Shown here piece by piece: positions 27,501 through 35,613 of a stretch of 64,000 nt of DNA. Made by a program: the position numbers and the translations under genes. The notes below the pieces were generated by a model. It ran no database searches, was not told the origin of the DNA, and was given only the letters and a program-made list of their open reading frames with translations. Positions within the stretch are counted from its first letter, which is position 1. Every line of letters starts with the position of its first letter. The stretch comes from an uncultured Bacteroidales bacterium (GTDB taxonomy: Bacteria > Bacteroidota > Bacteroidia > Bacteroidales > Paludibacteraceae), in assembly GCA_903911085.1 (NCBI GenBank), contig CAIWCC010000241.1, forward strand, positions 24,557-88,556, read 5' to 3'.

Positions 27501-28248
27501 TTAAGGAAATGACTGATTCAATTTCTTTTATCTCAAAAAAATCGGGTTTATCACCACTTTTTGGTGCAAATTGCTCAATTTTTGGACCTGCATTAAACGA
27601 CACATTATCTTTGTAAGCCGATACCAAACGATTAGGATTTTCTTCCGATGTTTTGCGTATCATTTTGAACAAAGTCAATTCTTTTTCTTCACCATCAATA
27701 ACAAATTGACCATTGAAAATTTTGTGACGACAGTGTTCAGAATTCACTTGTGAAAAACCAAAAACCTCACCATCAGTCAATTTGCGACCGATTTTTACGC
27801 TTACATCATTCAAATAATCAATTTCATCTGCATTCAACGCTAAACCTTCTTTTGCATTGTAAGCAGAAATATCATCAATAAATAAAATTGGTTCTGGTTG
27901 TTTATTTACCGTGAAAATATCTTGATTAACACCTGTGTAAATACGTTGTAGCATTGGGTCGTACTCCAAACCACCTTTTACTGATGGCGTTGAAGGCATA
28001 GCAGTAAACTCCTCGATACGAATAATGCCGCTGATGCCCATATTTTGGGAAATTTCAACGGCATTGGTACTCCAAGGTGTAATCATTTCGCGGCGTGGTC
28101 CCACAAAATTACCTTCTATCGATTCCTGATTTTGAAGAGGCGCTCCTCCAAAAAGCCATTCTAACTTTTGGACATCCTCGGGGGAAATTGGTTGTAACGT
28201 TTGAACAGCGTAAAGATGTTGTGCGGGAGTTCGGAAAAATTGAATCAT
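24523..28248 (-). CDS. purL: Phosphoribosylformylglycinamidine synthase (FGAM synthase)
   Basis: 1241 residues, the long single-chain PurL. It converts formylglycinamide ribonucleotide, glutamine and ATP to the amidine in purine synthesis. Visible parts: N-terminal linker region, the first AIR-synthase-like half ([44 protein letters not shown]), the second half ([69 protein letters not shown]), and a C-terminal glutamine amidotransferase ([20 protein letters not shown]; nucleophile Cys in [19 protein letters not shown]). The start [16 protein letters not shown] is typical for the family. Housekeeping gene, no anomaly. Confidence 0.98.
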   Translation of the reverse strand: [1241 protein letters not shown]

Positions 28249-28341
28249 AATGTATTTTGAAGTTTATACGTATTTGCAGATAGCTAAGCAGCACTATATA
28301 AGGCTATTACAAGCACTTAATGTGTACTTTCAATTTGAACG

Positions 28342-28349
28342 CAAAGATA
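28342..28349 (-). promoter_or_regulatory. Probable purL -7 box
   Basis: CAAAGATA on the plus strand reads TATCTTTG on the minus strand, about 95 bp upstream of the purL ATG. A CAAA (TTTG) lies 16 bp further upstream, somewhat close for a -33 element. Confidence 0.5.
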
Positions 28350-28400
28350 GTCATTTTTAGTGGTACAAAAAATATATTTTAGACAAATAATAATGCTATT

Positions 28401-29141
28401 TTATAAAACCGATTGATTAATAACAAACTTTTCGGCTTCACCCAACACATTTAATTTGCCTACATCCAACATTTTAAAATTTTCGGGAACAAATCCACTA
28501 ATAACCTCATTCTGTGCATTCGACAAATAAAAATCCATTATTGGAAATCTGGGTTTCAAATCTAGCATTAAATCGAAAACGCTTGTTGAAAGTACTTGTA
28601 TACCCGCAAAAGCAAGTTTATTATAATCCGAAACATTTGAAATTATGTTTGGTTTTGTTTCACCTGTGTTTTCGTTTATCCATCCTCTTAATCTATTTTT
28701 TTGATTAAAAAGCAAATATCTAAATGTGTTGCGCTGACTAACAACTAAAGTTGCAATCGACTGTGAATTAACGTGCTGATTATACAATTCATTCAAATTC
28801 ACATTTGAAAGTATGTCAACATTGTGAACTAAAAAAGGTTTTCCATCATCAAAAAACCAAGCCGCTTTACGAATTGCACCACCAGTATCGAGTAACTCGT
28901 TGCGTTCATCCGAAACTGCTATTCTTATTCCAAAAAAATTATTTGCTTTCAAAAAGTTTATAATCAAATCGGGGAAATGATGAACATTTACAATTATTTC
29001 GTCAAAACCAGCTGATTTTAATCTTAATATTATGTGTTCCAACAATGGTTTTCCAGCTATTGGAACCAAAGCTTTAGGTAAATTATCGGTGAGCGGTTTT
29101 AGCCTTGTGCCTAGTCCCGCTGCAAAAATCATTGCTTTCAA
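28401..29141 (-). CDS. MurU-like sugar-phosphate nucleotidyltransferase
   Basis: 246 residues. The nucleotide-binding signature GLGTRLKPLTDNLPKALVPIAGKPLLEH is at the N-terminus; metal- and substrate-binding regions follow (VNVHHFPDLI; SDERNELLDTGGAIRKA; FLVHNVDILSNV). The length fits MurU / short mannose-1-phosphate guanylyltransferases without a C-terminal beta-helix. In Pseudomonas MurU makes UDP-MurNAc from MurNAc-1-phosphate in cell-wall recycling, after the anomeric kinase AmgK. The gene just upstream here (27 bp) is an AmgK-like kinase, so the same pairing is inferred. A role in GDP- or TDP-sugar synthesis cannot be excluded from sequence alone. Confidence 0.8.
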   Translation of the reverse strand: MKAMIFAAGLGTRLKPLTDNLPKALVPIAGKPLLEHIILRLKSAGFDEIIVNVHHFPDLIINFLKANNFFGIRIAVSDERNELLDTGGAIRKAAWFFDDGKPFLVHNVDILSNVNLNELYNQHVNSQSIATLVVSQRNTFRYLLFNQKNRLRGWINENTGETKPNIISNVSDYNKLAFAGIQVLSTSVFDLMLDLKPRFPIMDFYLSNAQNEVISGFVPENFKMLDVGKLNVLGEAEKFVINQSVL

Positions 29142-29168
29142 ATTGGTAATATAATTGATTGTAATTAA

Positions 29169-30593
29169 TTATTTTGGGGCTAAAATTTCCTCAATATTCT
29201 GCTCTCTGTGAATAAGTTGCACTTCTACACCAAAAGTAGAATTGATATGCTCTGCAATTTTTTGCGCAGAATAGACTGACCTATGTTGACCACCAGTACA
29301 ACCAAAACTTACCATAAGATTGGCAAACCCACGATCTTTATAGCGTCTAACCGATGCATCAACCATTGCAAATGCGTGCTCCAAAAAAGGCAGAATTTCA
29401 CCATCTTCTTCCAAAAATTGCTTTACTGACTCATCAAGTCCTGTTGAATGTGCATAACGTTCGTATTTTCCAGGATTATTCACTGCTCTACAATCGAAAA
29501 CAAAACCACCACCGTTACCAGAATTGTCATTTGGAATTCCCTTTTTATACGAAAAACTATACACTTTTACTACCAAAGGTTTGCGCACTGTCACCTCCCT
29601 GAACTGTTTCAAATCAGTCATTTGCTTTAAAATATCAAGCAAATAAGGATATTCGGAATACTTATTTTTAAGAATTGCTCTCAAATTTTCGAGAGCAAAA
29701 GGAATGCTTTGTAAGAAATGCGGCTTTTTCTCAAAATAGCCTCTAAAGCCATAAGCACCAAGCACTTGAAGTGTACGAAACAAAACAAAATGCTTCAACT
29801 GAGTCCGAAAATCATCTTCGTCTACTGGTTGTAATTCCTTCAAAGCATCTAAATAAACTTGCAATAACTCATCCCGTAATTCACTACTATATTGAGCTTT
29901 AGCTTGCCACAAAAAAGAAGCAACATCATAATACAATGGACCTTTGCGACCTCCTTGAAAATCAATAAAATAGGGTTCGTTAACTTTTACCATCACATTG
30001 CGACTTTGAAAATCGCGGTACATAAATGTATTGGAATGTGAACGTAATAATATCTCTGACAAACGTGAAAAATCATCTTCTAAAAGATTTTCTTGAAAAT
30101 CTAATCCTGTGGATTTTAAAAAACAATATTTAAAATAATTCAAATCCCACAGTATCGATCGTTCGTTAAATTCTGGTTGAGGATAACACACCGAAAAATC
30201 AAAGTCTTTGGCTCCAAGCACTTGAAATGCTGCAAGTTTACGCATCGTTTTTCGCAAAATTTCTTTTTCTGCTTCACAAAAAACACCTGTTTTACGTCCT
30301 TCGGAAATAACATCAAAAAGCAAAACATCACCCAAATCTTCTTGAATATAAAATCGTCCATCCTTAGTTTGATCCAAAAATTTTGGAACTGGCAAACCTT
30401 GTTTCGTAAAATGTTTTGCCATTTGAATAAACGCATTATTTTCCTCGATGGAGGTGCCTTCAACTCCTATCAAAGTATGTGTTTTACTTTCTAATCTAAA
30501 ATATCGACGATTAGAACCGGAAGCCGAAAGTTCTTCTTTGCTAAGAAGTTTTTCGTTGGTTTGATGTTTAAAAAGATTTTCTAACTCATTCAT
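29169..30593 (-). CDS. AmgK-like aminoglycoside-phosphotransferase-family kinase fused to RapZ C-terminal domain
   Basis: 474 residues. Residues 1-330 are an APH/choline-kinase fold like AmgK: FYIQEDLGDVLLFD, the catalytic loop MYRDFQSRNVMV, metal-binding YFIDFQGGRKGPLYYDVASFLWQ. Residues ~340-474 match the C-terminal domain of RapZ/YvcJ (VVKVYSFSYKKGIPND…GGGFVFDCRAVNNPG; VSFGCTGGQHRSVYSAQKIAEHI). The N-terminal P-loop half of RapZ is absent. In E. coli the RapZ C-terminal half carries RNA binding and glucosamine-6-phosphate sensing. Together with the MurU-like gene 27 bp downstream, this suggests an amino-sugar/cell-wall recycling kinase with an attached sensor or RNA-binding domain. The last part is inference. 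Confidence 0.85.
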   Translation of the reverse strand: MNELENLFKHQTNEKLLSKEELSASGSNRRYFRLESKTHTLIGVEGTSIEENNAFIQMAKHFTKQGLPVPKFLDQTKDGRFYIQEDLGDVLLFDVISEGRKTGVFCEAEKEILRKTMRKLAAFQVLGAKDFDFSVCYPQPEFNERSILWDLNYFKYCFLKSTGLDFQENLLEDDFSRLSEILLRSHSNTFMYRDFQSRNVMVKVNEPYFIDFQGGRKGPLYYDVASFLWQAKAQYSSELRDELLQVYLDALKELQPVDEDDFRTQLKHFVLFRTLQVLGAYGFRGYFEKKPHFLQSIPFALENLRAILKNKYSEYPYLLDILKQMTDLKQFREVTVRKPLVVKVYSFSYKKGIPNDNSGNGGGFVFDCRAVNNPGKYERYAHSTGLDESVKQFLEEDGEILPFLEHAFAMVDASVRRYKDRGFANLMVSFGCTGGQHRSVYSAQKIAEHINSTFGVEVQLIHREQNIEEILAPK

Positions 30594-30702
30594 ATTGCGT
30601 TACTTGTTTTGCGTTTATGGTTTCGGTTTAGGCGTTTTGTGTTTATTTTACAACAGTTTATGAAACCTCTTTTTAGGGGCAGTCTCTATCCGAACAATTA
30701 TT

Positions 30703-32337
30703 TTATTTTCTTTCAATTTCTCTCAAATTTTCCATTTTCTTTTTGGCTAGGAAACCATAAATATCTTCTAAATGCTCAGTTACTTTCTGATTTCCAAACT
30801 CATATACTTTAGTCACTAAACCGTCTAAAAAATCACGGTCGTGCGAAACAACAATAATAGTTCCATCAAAATCGACCAAAGCTTGTTTTAAAATATCTTT
30901 AGTTTTCATATCCAAATGATTGGTTGGCTCATCTAGTATTAATAGATTTACAGGTTCTAGCAATAATTTAATCATTGCTAATCGAGTTCGTTCACCACCC
31001 GAAAGCACCTTAACTTTTTTGAAGGACGCATCACCACCAAACATAAAAGCACCCAATAAGTTCTTGATATTGTTACGAATATCGCCAACGGCCACATCAT
31101 CAATTGTTTGGAATACTGTCAAATTTTCGTCCAACAATGAAGCTTGATTTTGAGCAAAATACCCAATTTTTACGTTATGACCAAGAGTCAGACTTCCCTC
31201 ATGCTCAATCTCTTGCATAATACATTTTACCAAGGTTGATTTTCCTTCACCGTTTTTGCCTACAAAAGCGATTTTTTCACCACGCTCAATCATAAAATTT
31301 GCATTGCCAAAAATCCTTTTCTCCCCATAAATTTTACCTACATTTTCGGCTGTAACAGGATAATTGCCCGAGCGTGGCGATGGAGGAAATTTTAGTCGCA
31401 AAGCCGATGAATCTTCTTCATCAACTTCAAGTATTGGAAGCTTTTCCAGCATTTTCACTCGCGACTGAACTTGATTTGTTTTGGAATAAGTACCACGGAA
31501 CCTTTCGATAAAATCCATATTTTCGGCAATCATTTTTTGTTGCTCCTCATACTGTTTTTGTTGTTGTTCGCGGCGTTCTTTTCTAAGTTCAAGGTAATGC
31601 GAATATTTTGCTTTGTAATCATAAATACGGCCCATAGTAACTTCTATGGTTCGGGTTGTAATGTTATCCACAAAAGCCCTATCATGCGAAATAACCACCA
31701 CAGCTTTTGCCGAGTTAATCAAAAACTCCTCCAACCACTGAATAGATTCAATATCAAGATGATTAGTTGGCTCATCCAATAAAATCACATCTGGTCGACG
31801 CAATAAAATCTTAGCCAGCTCAATACGCATCCGCCAACCTCCACTCAATTCGGAAGTTTTACGGGTAAAATCTTCACGCATAAAACCTAGTCCAAGCAAA
31901 GTCTTTTCAATATCGGCATCATAATTTATTTCTTCGATACTATAAAATTGTTCGCTTAAAGCCGAAACTTGCTCAATCAACTCCATGTAGCTATCTGACT
32001 CATAATCAGTTCTTGTATTCAATTGCTCATTTAGTTCTGCAATTTTGGTTTCCATTTCGGTAATTGCCGAAAAAGCCATGGCTGTTTCTTCAAAAACTGT
32101 ACGCGTATCTTCTGTTAACAAATGCTGAGGTAAATAGGCCACAACCAATTCTTTTGGGTAAGATATTGTACCACGTGTTGGTTCCCGCGAACCTGCCAAA
32201 ATTTTAAGTAAAGTGGACTTCCCTGCACCATTTTTGCCCATGAGAGCAATTCGGTCACTTTCGTTAATTACAAATGAAATATCTTGAAAAAGAGCTTGTC
32301 CTCCAAACTCAACTGTAAGTGTGTCAACTGATAACAT
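30703..32337 (-). CDS. ABC-F family ATPase
   Basis: 544 residues from ATG at 32337 (MLSVDTLTVEFGGQALFQDISF); the track start at 32403 adds 22 unlikely residues. It has two ATP-binding cassettes without membrane segments: Walker A GKNGAGKST and GKNGEGKST, signatures SELSGGWRMRIELA and LSGGERTRLAMI, Walker B VILLDEPTNHLD and LLILDEPTNHLD. Between them is the charged ABC-F linker (YLELRKERREQQQKQYEEQQKMI). ABC-F proteins act on the ribosome in translation; some give antibiotic resistance. Nothing here points to resistance; the family of the YbiT/YdiF kind is the best fit. Confidence 0.93.
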   Translation of the reverse strand: MLSVDTLTVEFGGQALFQDISFVINESDRIALMGKNGAGKSTLLKILAGSREPTRGTISYPKELVVAYLPQHLLTEDTRTVFEETAMAFSAITEMETKIAELNEQLNTRTDYESDSYMELIEQVSALSEQFYSIEEINYDADIEKTLLGLGFMREDFTRKTSELSGGWRMRIELAKILLRRPDVILLDEPTNHLDIESIQWLEEFLINSAKAVVVISHDRAFVDNITTRTIEVTMGRIYDYKAKYSHYLELRKERREQQQKQYEEQQKMIAENMDFIERFRGTYSKTNQVQSRVKMLEKLPILEVDEEDSSALRLKFPPSPRSGNYPVTAENVGKIYGEKRIFGNANFMIERGEKIAFVGKNGEGKSTLVKCIMQEIEHEGSLTLGHNVKIGYFAQNQASLLDENLTVFQTIDDVAVGDIRNNIKNLLGAFMFGGDASFKKVKVLSGGERTRLAMIKLLLEPVNLLILDEPTNHLDMKTKDILKQALVDFDGTIIVVSHDRDFLDGLVTKVYEFGNQKVTEHLEDIYGFLAKKKMENLREIERK

Positions 32338-32466
32338 TGATAATAATGTAAAATGAATAATGGAAAATGAAATTATTTGCTTCCTCACAAAAAAACTCAC
32401 CAACGTTGAATGCTGATGAGCGTTTTTATTTGGGCTATTGAATTAAATGTTTTTTTGAAATAAATA

Positions 32467-32891
32467 CTATCTCTTGATACTTTTCAGATGTTCATCCGCT
32501 GACATAACAGGAATATTCGATGCTTTAAAATCTTTTTGATTTCTAGTTAAATGTTTTAGATTTAATGTAGCCATTGGTAAGTTATTAGTAATACTTGTCG
32601 CAGCAATAAAGATGTCAGCCAAATCAATCATTTTATTGCTCTTTTTGAGTTGCTTAAAAATTTTAATTGCTTGAGAAGAAGATTGCATATCAAAATCTAA
32701 GACTTCAACCGATTCCAAAAATTCAGACCAAAATGAATTCTGATTGTCATTACTTCCTGAAAATATCTCGTAATGTGTAATAATTGATATTGCAAAGTCA
32801 TTTTCGGTTGCTGCCAATTTATAGAACAATGTTTTTCTTTATTGATTGACCGAAATAATTCTATGAGAACAAAAGAATCTAAAAGTATCAT
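32467..32891 (-). pseudogene. PIN-domain (VapC-type) toxin, broken by a -1 frameshift
   Basis: Two overlapping frames together make one PIN protein of about 140 residues. The first starts at 32891 with MILLDSFVLIELFRSINKEK (first catalytic Asp). It should continue as T-LFYKLAATENDFAISIITHYEIF, found in the second frame (track ORF from 32829). The third acidic site is IDLADIFIAATSI. The break lies at GAAAAACAT, where one more A would restore the frame. This may be a real inactivation, a sequencing or assembly error in a homopolymer, or -1 slippage on the A run. The start overlaps the antitoxin stop by 4 bp (ATGA-type), typical of toxin-antitoxin operons. Confidence 0.8.
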
Positions 32892-33121
32892 GCTAACCGT
32901 GATTTATTGAAATGCTCCCTAACCGATTGATATTCATTATACTCGGCATCGGTCCAAGTTGGTGCTTTTAAAATCAATGATTGCAAATCAGTCACCTTAG
33001 ATTGCGTCTTAACATTAATCTCATTAATGATAGTTGTGTTCAACTTTTTCAATTCAGACACAGGTAGCTGTTTTACAATACCAACCAAGTCTTTATAGGC
33101 AATATTAAAGTTTACTTGCAT
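32888..33121 (-). CDS. Probable antitoxin of the PIN-domain toxin
   Basis: 77 residues, MQVNFNIAYKDLVGIVKQLPVSELKKLNTTI…. It is a small, mostly helical protein translationally coupled (4-bp overlap) to the PIN-domain frame. The C-terminal WTDAEYNEYQSVREHFNKSRLA is the type of short segment that wraps into the PIN active site. The assignment rests on size and gene order; no DNA-binding motif is obvious. Confidence 0.65.
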   Translation of the reverse strand: MQVNFNIAYKDLVGIVKQLPVSELKKLNTTIINEINVKTQSKVTDLQSLILKAPTWTDAEYNEYQSVREHFNKSRLA

Positions 33122-33228
33122 AAAAAATTTTGTTTTGAATTAAATAAAATATATTGGATGTAATCAAATAAACCCATAATGAAGTTTGATTTGCAGTTCA
33201 ATTTTTATATTTTTTTAGATTGACGTTA

Positions 33229-33236
33229 CAAAGATA
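33229..33236 (-). promoter_or_regulatory. Probable -7 box of the toxin-antitoxin operon
   Basis: CAAAGATA (TATCTTTG on the minus strand), about 108 bp upstream of the antitoxin start. The surrounding 291-bp gap has no other gene. Confidence 0.45.
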
Positions 33237-33413
33237 CAAACAACTCATGAAATTGAAACTAAAACAGAAAAAAAATCTAGTATTAAAACTATTTCGGATA
33301 AACTTCAATGATTGAAACTCAGCAGAAATTCTTATTTGAAATCCTAAGTTTTTTATCAAAAACTTCATCAACTTGATTTTCCAAATAAAAAAGATGATCG
33401 TCCTTGGTTATAT

Positions 33414-34274
33414 TTATTTTACTTCACAAAATTCAAAATTAGTTTTCCCTTCCGAAACATCGATTTTAAGGTATCCTGCATTTGGATAATCATCTCTTAA
33501 TGCGCCAATTATGACATATGTAGTATTTCCAAAAACATTGACTGCACTAACATGGTCGTGACCTGAAACAACCATATTTACATTATTTTTTGCAAATAAG
33601 TCAAGTAAAACATAAAGTTCTGATACCAAAAGACTAGATGACCCTGAATGTCTGTTTCTGAAAAAATTCACGTGTGAAAAAATGATGCAATTCCGAAAAT
33701 TGTTTCTTTGGCTTTCTAGGGTATGTTTCAACCAAGTTAATTGTTTGCCACCTATAGTTCCACTGCCAGAATCCAAACAAATAAAAATATCACTAGCTTT
33801 AGGTGTTTGTACAGTAAACCAGTAAGTTGAAGCACCAAATTCTTGATAAAAACTCTGCCAACCATCAAAAAACAAATCATGATTCCCAACTAATATAAAA
33901 TGTGGTTTTTGTTCGAATGTAGGTAATAATTGCTGTAAATTTGAGTAATCTTCATTGCGACCAGTAACAATATCTCCGACCAAAACAAATGCTAAATAAT
34001 CTGGCTTTTTTGCTTCATTTATAAAATTACTAATATTTGATATCCCTCCAATATGTGTATCTGATGCCGCTAAAATAAAATAATTGTCGTCGTCAACCGT
34101 CAAATTTTTAAATGGATGTGTAACATTCCATGACTGAGACTGCTCAAAGCGCTCATCAGCCGTTTCGGGAGAATAAACAAAACCTGTAAAGTCATTCTCT
34201 TTTTTACAATTGGAGAAAATAACTAGAAAAAATACCAAATAGCTAATTTTAAAAATTCTCAATTTATTGTCCAT
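33414..34274 (-). CDS. Calcineurin-like metallophosphoesterase lipoprotein
   Basis: 286 residues. Lipoprotein signal MDNKLRIFKISYLVFFLVIFSNCKKEND. Metal-binding motifs of the family are in order: ASDTHIGG (D-x-H), LVGDIVTGR (GD), LVGNHDLF (GNHD), IFSHVNFF (H) and VSGHDHVSAVN (GHxH). It is exported and anchored in a membrane, where it would hydrolyse phosphodiesters or phosphomonoesters; the substrate is unknown. It overlaps the upstream outer-membrane gene by 16 bp, so the two are probably co-expressed. Confidence 0.9.
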   Translation of the reverse strand: MDNKLRIFKISYLVFFLVIFSNCKKENDFTGFVYSPETADERFEQSQSWNVTHPFKNLTVDDDNYFILAASDTHIGGISNISNFINEAKKPDYLAFVLVGDIVTGRNEDYSNLQQLLPTFEQKPHFILVGNHDLFFDGWQSFYQEFGASTYWFTVQTPKASDIFICLDSGSGTIGGKQLTWLKHTLESQRNNFRNCIIFSHVNFFRNRHSGSSSLLVSELYVLLDLFAKNNVNMVVSGHDHVSAVNVFGNTTYVIIGALRDDYPNAGYLKIDVSEGKTNFEFCEVK

Positions 34275-35011
34275 ATCATTCCTCCTCTGAATAAAAATCC
34301 AAAATAGCCAACATGAACATTAAAAAAACCGGATTGCATATAACACAATTCACTGTATATTTGCATATTATGACTTATACCACGTGATAACTTTGCTATA
34401 AACATGGGATTAGTTTCTTGCAAAATTGTAAATTTATCATAATTAGTAATACTACCATCAAATAAAAGCAATCGATTAATTGAGTTGAAATATGAAAATC
34501 TATACATTAAATTGAGCGGCTCAGTGACACTAATATTATAATTCAGATTATATTTCTGTTTGGCTGCATTAGAAAAACTATATTTACGAGAATTGAGCCC
34601 AAGAGCATATCCAAAATGTCTTGTTTTGATGTCAGCTAACAATCCGATATTTACCTCTCTCAAATCAACCGAAAATGGCCTCCAAACATAGAATGAACCA
34701 ATATTTAAATAGCGGTGAGATATTTTTATGTTTTTTGTGAGTGCCAAAGAATAAGCCGAAAAAAGATTTTTTTGTACGTTTGAAAGTGTCAATAAACCAC
34801 CTGCAGAAGCACTAAAACCAGCATAATTCCCATTAATTGCTGTTGAAAAATCACCAACAACACCATCCGAAACAAGGCTTTGCCCCACCCCAAAATAAGT
34901 ATCTACTGAAATCTGTGCGAAACCATGATTTTTTAATCCTAAAAGCAAAAATAAGACAATAAACAAATATTTACTTTTAAAAACTTTATCATAGAGTATA
35001 AAATTATTCAT
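34259..35011 (-). CDS. Probable outer-membrane beta-barrel protein of unknown function
   Basis: About 250 residues from ATG at 35011 (MNNFILYDKVFKSKYLFIVLFLLLGLKNHGFAQ, signal peptide). The mature part alternates aromatic/polar beta strands (YLNIGSFYVWRPFSVDL, FGYALGLNSRKYSFSN, LNLMYRFSYFNSINRLLLFDG, GYFGFLFRGGMIWTIN) and ends in a hydrophobic strand. That is the look of a small outer-membrane barrel. No family was recognised. It overlaps the metallophosphoesterase gene, suggesting the two work together at the envelope. Confidence 0.65.
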   Translation of the reverse strand: MNNFILYDKVFKSKYLFIVLFLLLGLKNHGFAQISVDTYFGVGQSLVSDGVVGDFSTAINGNYAGFSASAGGLLTLSNVQKNLFSAYSLALTKNIKISHRYLNIGSFYVWRPFSVDLREVNIGLLADIKTRHFGYALGLNSRKYSFSNAAKQKYNLNYNISVTEPLNLMYRFSYFNSINRLLLFDGSITNYDKFTILQETNPMFIAKLSRGISHNMQIYSELCYMQSGFFNVHVGYFGFLFRGGMIWTIN

Positions 35012-35042
35012 AACCTGAATATGAAACACTAAAATATAACTA

Positions 35043-35513
35043 TTACGATTGAGGTAAATTTCTCAACACCCTTTCAATCACATTGTTTTCAAATCCACGG
35101 CTTTGTGCAAATCGGAAAAGTTTTCCTTGTTTTTCATACTCATATTCATATTTCAAACCTACTAATTTTGTTTTAAGAATTGAAGCCAACATTTCCTGGT
35201 ATTCACCCTCATCAATAGAATCTAAAGCCTCAGAAATAAGCATTTTATCCAGTCCTTTCCCTTTTAAAGCATACGAAATCTTAATTTTCCCCCATTTATT
35301 AAACCTAAATTTATCCTTTACAAAATGAAGACAATATCTTTTTTCGTTGATAAAATCTTCTTGAATCAATCGGTCGATAATTTTCGATTTGTTATCACAT
35401 GTCACGCACCACGCATTTAGTTTCTCTTCCAATTCCGAAATACAGTGTTCAGATATTGAACAATATGAAGCCGCTTTGTGCAATAATTCTTCTAAAGTGT
35501 ATTCTTTTTTCAT
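35043..35513 (-). CDS. recX: RecX-family regulatory protein
   Basis: 156 residues with the three-helix repeats of RecX (LLHKAASYCSISEHCISELEEKLNAW; IIDRLIQEDFINEKRYCLHFVKDKFRFNKWGKIKISYALKGKGL; FRFAQSRGFENNVIERVL). RecX limits RecA filament growth. recA is not adjacent. The sequence is more cysteine-rich than usual, but length and pattern fit. Confidence 0.8.
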   Translation of the reverse strand: MKKEYTLEELLHKAASYCSISEHCISELEEKLNAWCVTCDNKSKIIDRLIQEDFINEKRYCLHFVKDKFRFNKWGKIKISYALKGKGLDKMLISEALDSIDEGEYQEMLASILKTKLVGLKYEYEYEKQGKLFRFAQSRGFENNVIERVLRNLPQS

Positions 35514-35613
35514 AATTTTTAATAATCAGATTTTTATTTGAAACAAAGTTTTTTTCGTTTACAAACATTGTGTATATTAACAATCAAGATATAAACCACT
35601 AGCAAAATATCAA

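Noticed and set aside
30703-32337. ABC-F protein as an antibiotic resistance gene
   Set aside because: The sequence looks like a housekeeping ABC-F member with a standard linker, and no resistance or mobile genes are nearby.
33346-33365. AAGTTTTT / AAAAACTT hairpin after the metallophosphoesterase gene
   Set aside because: Only an 8-bp A/T stem; too weak to call a terminator in this AT-rich DNA.
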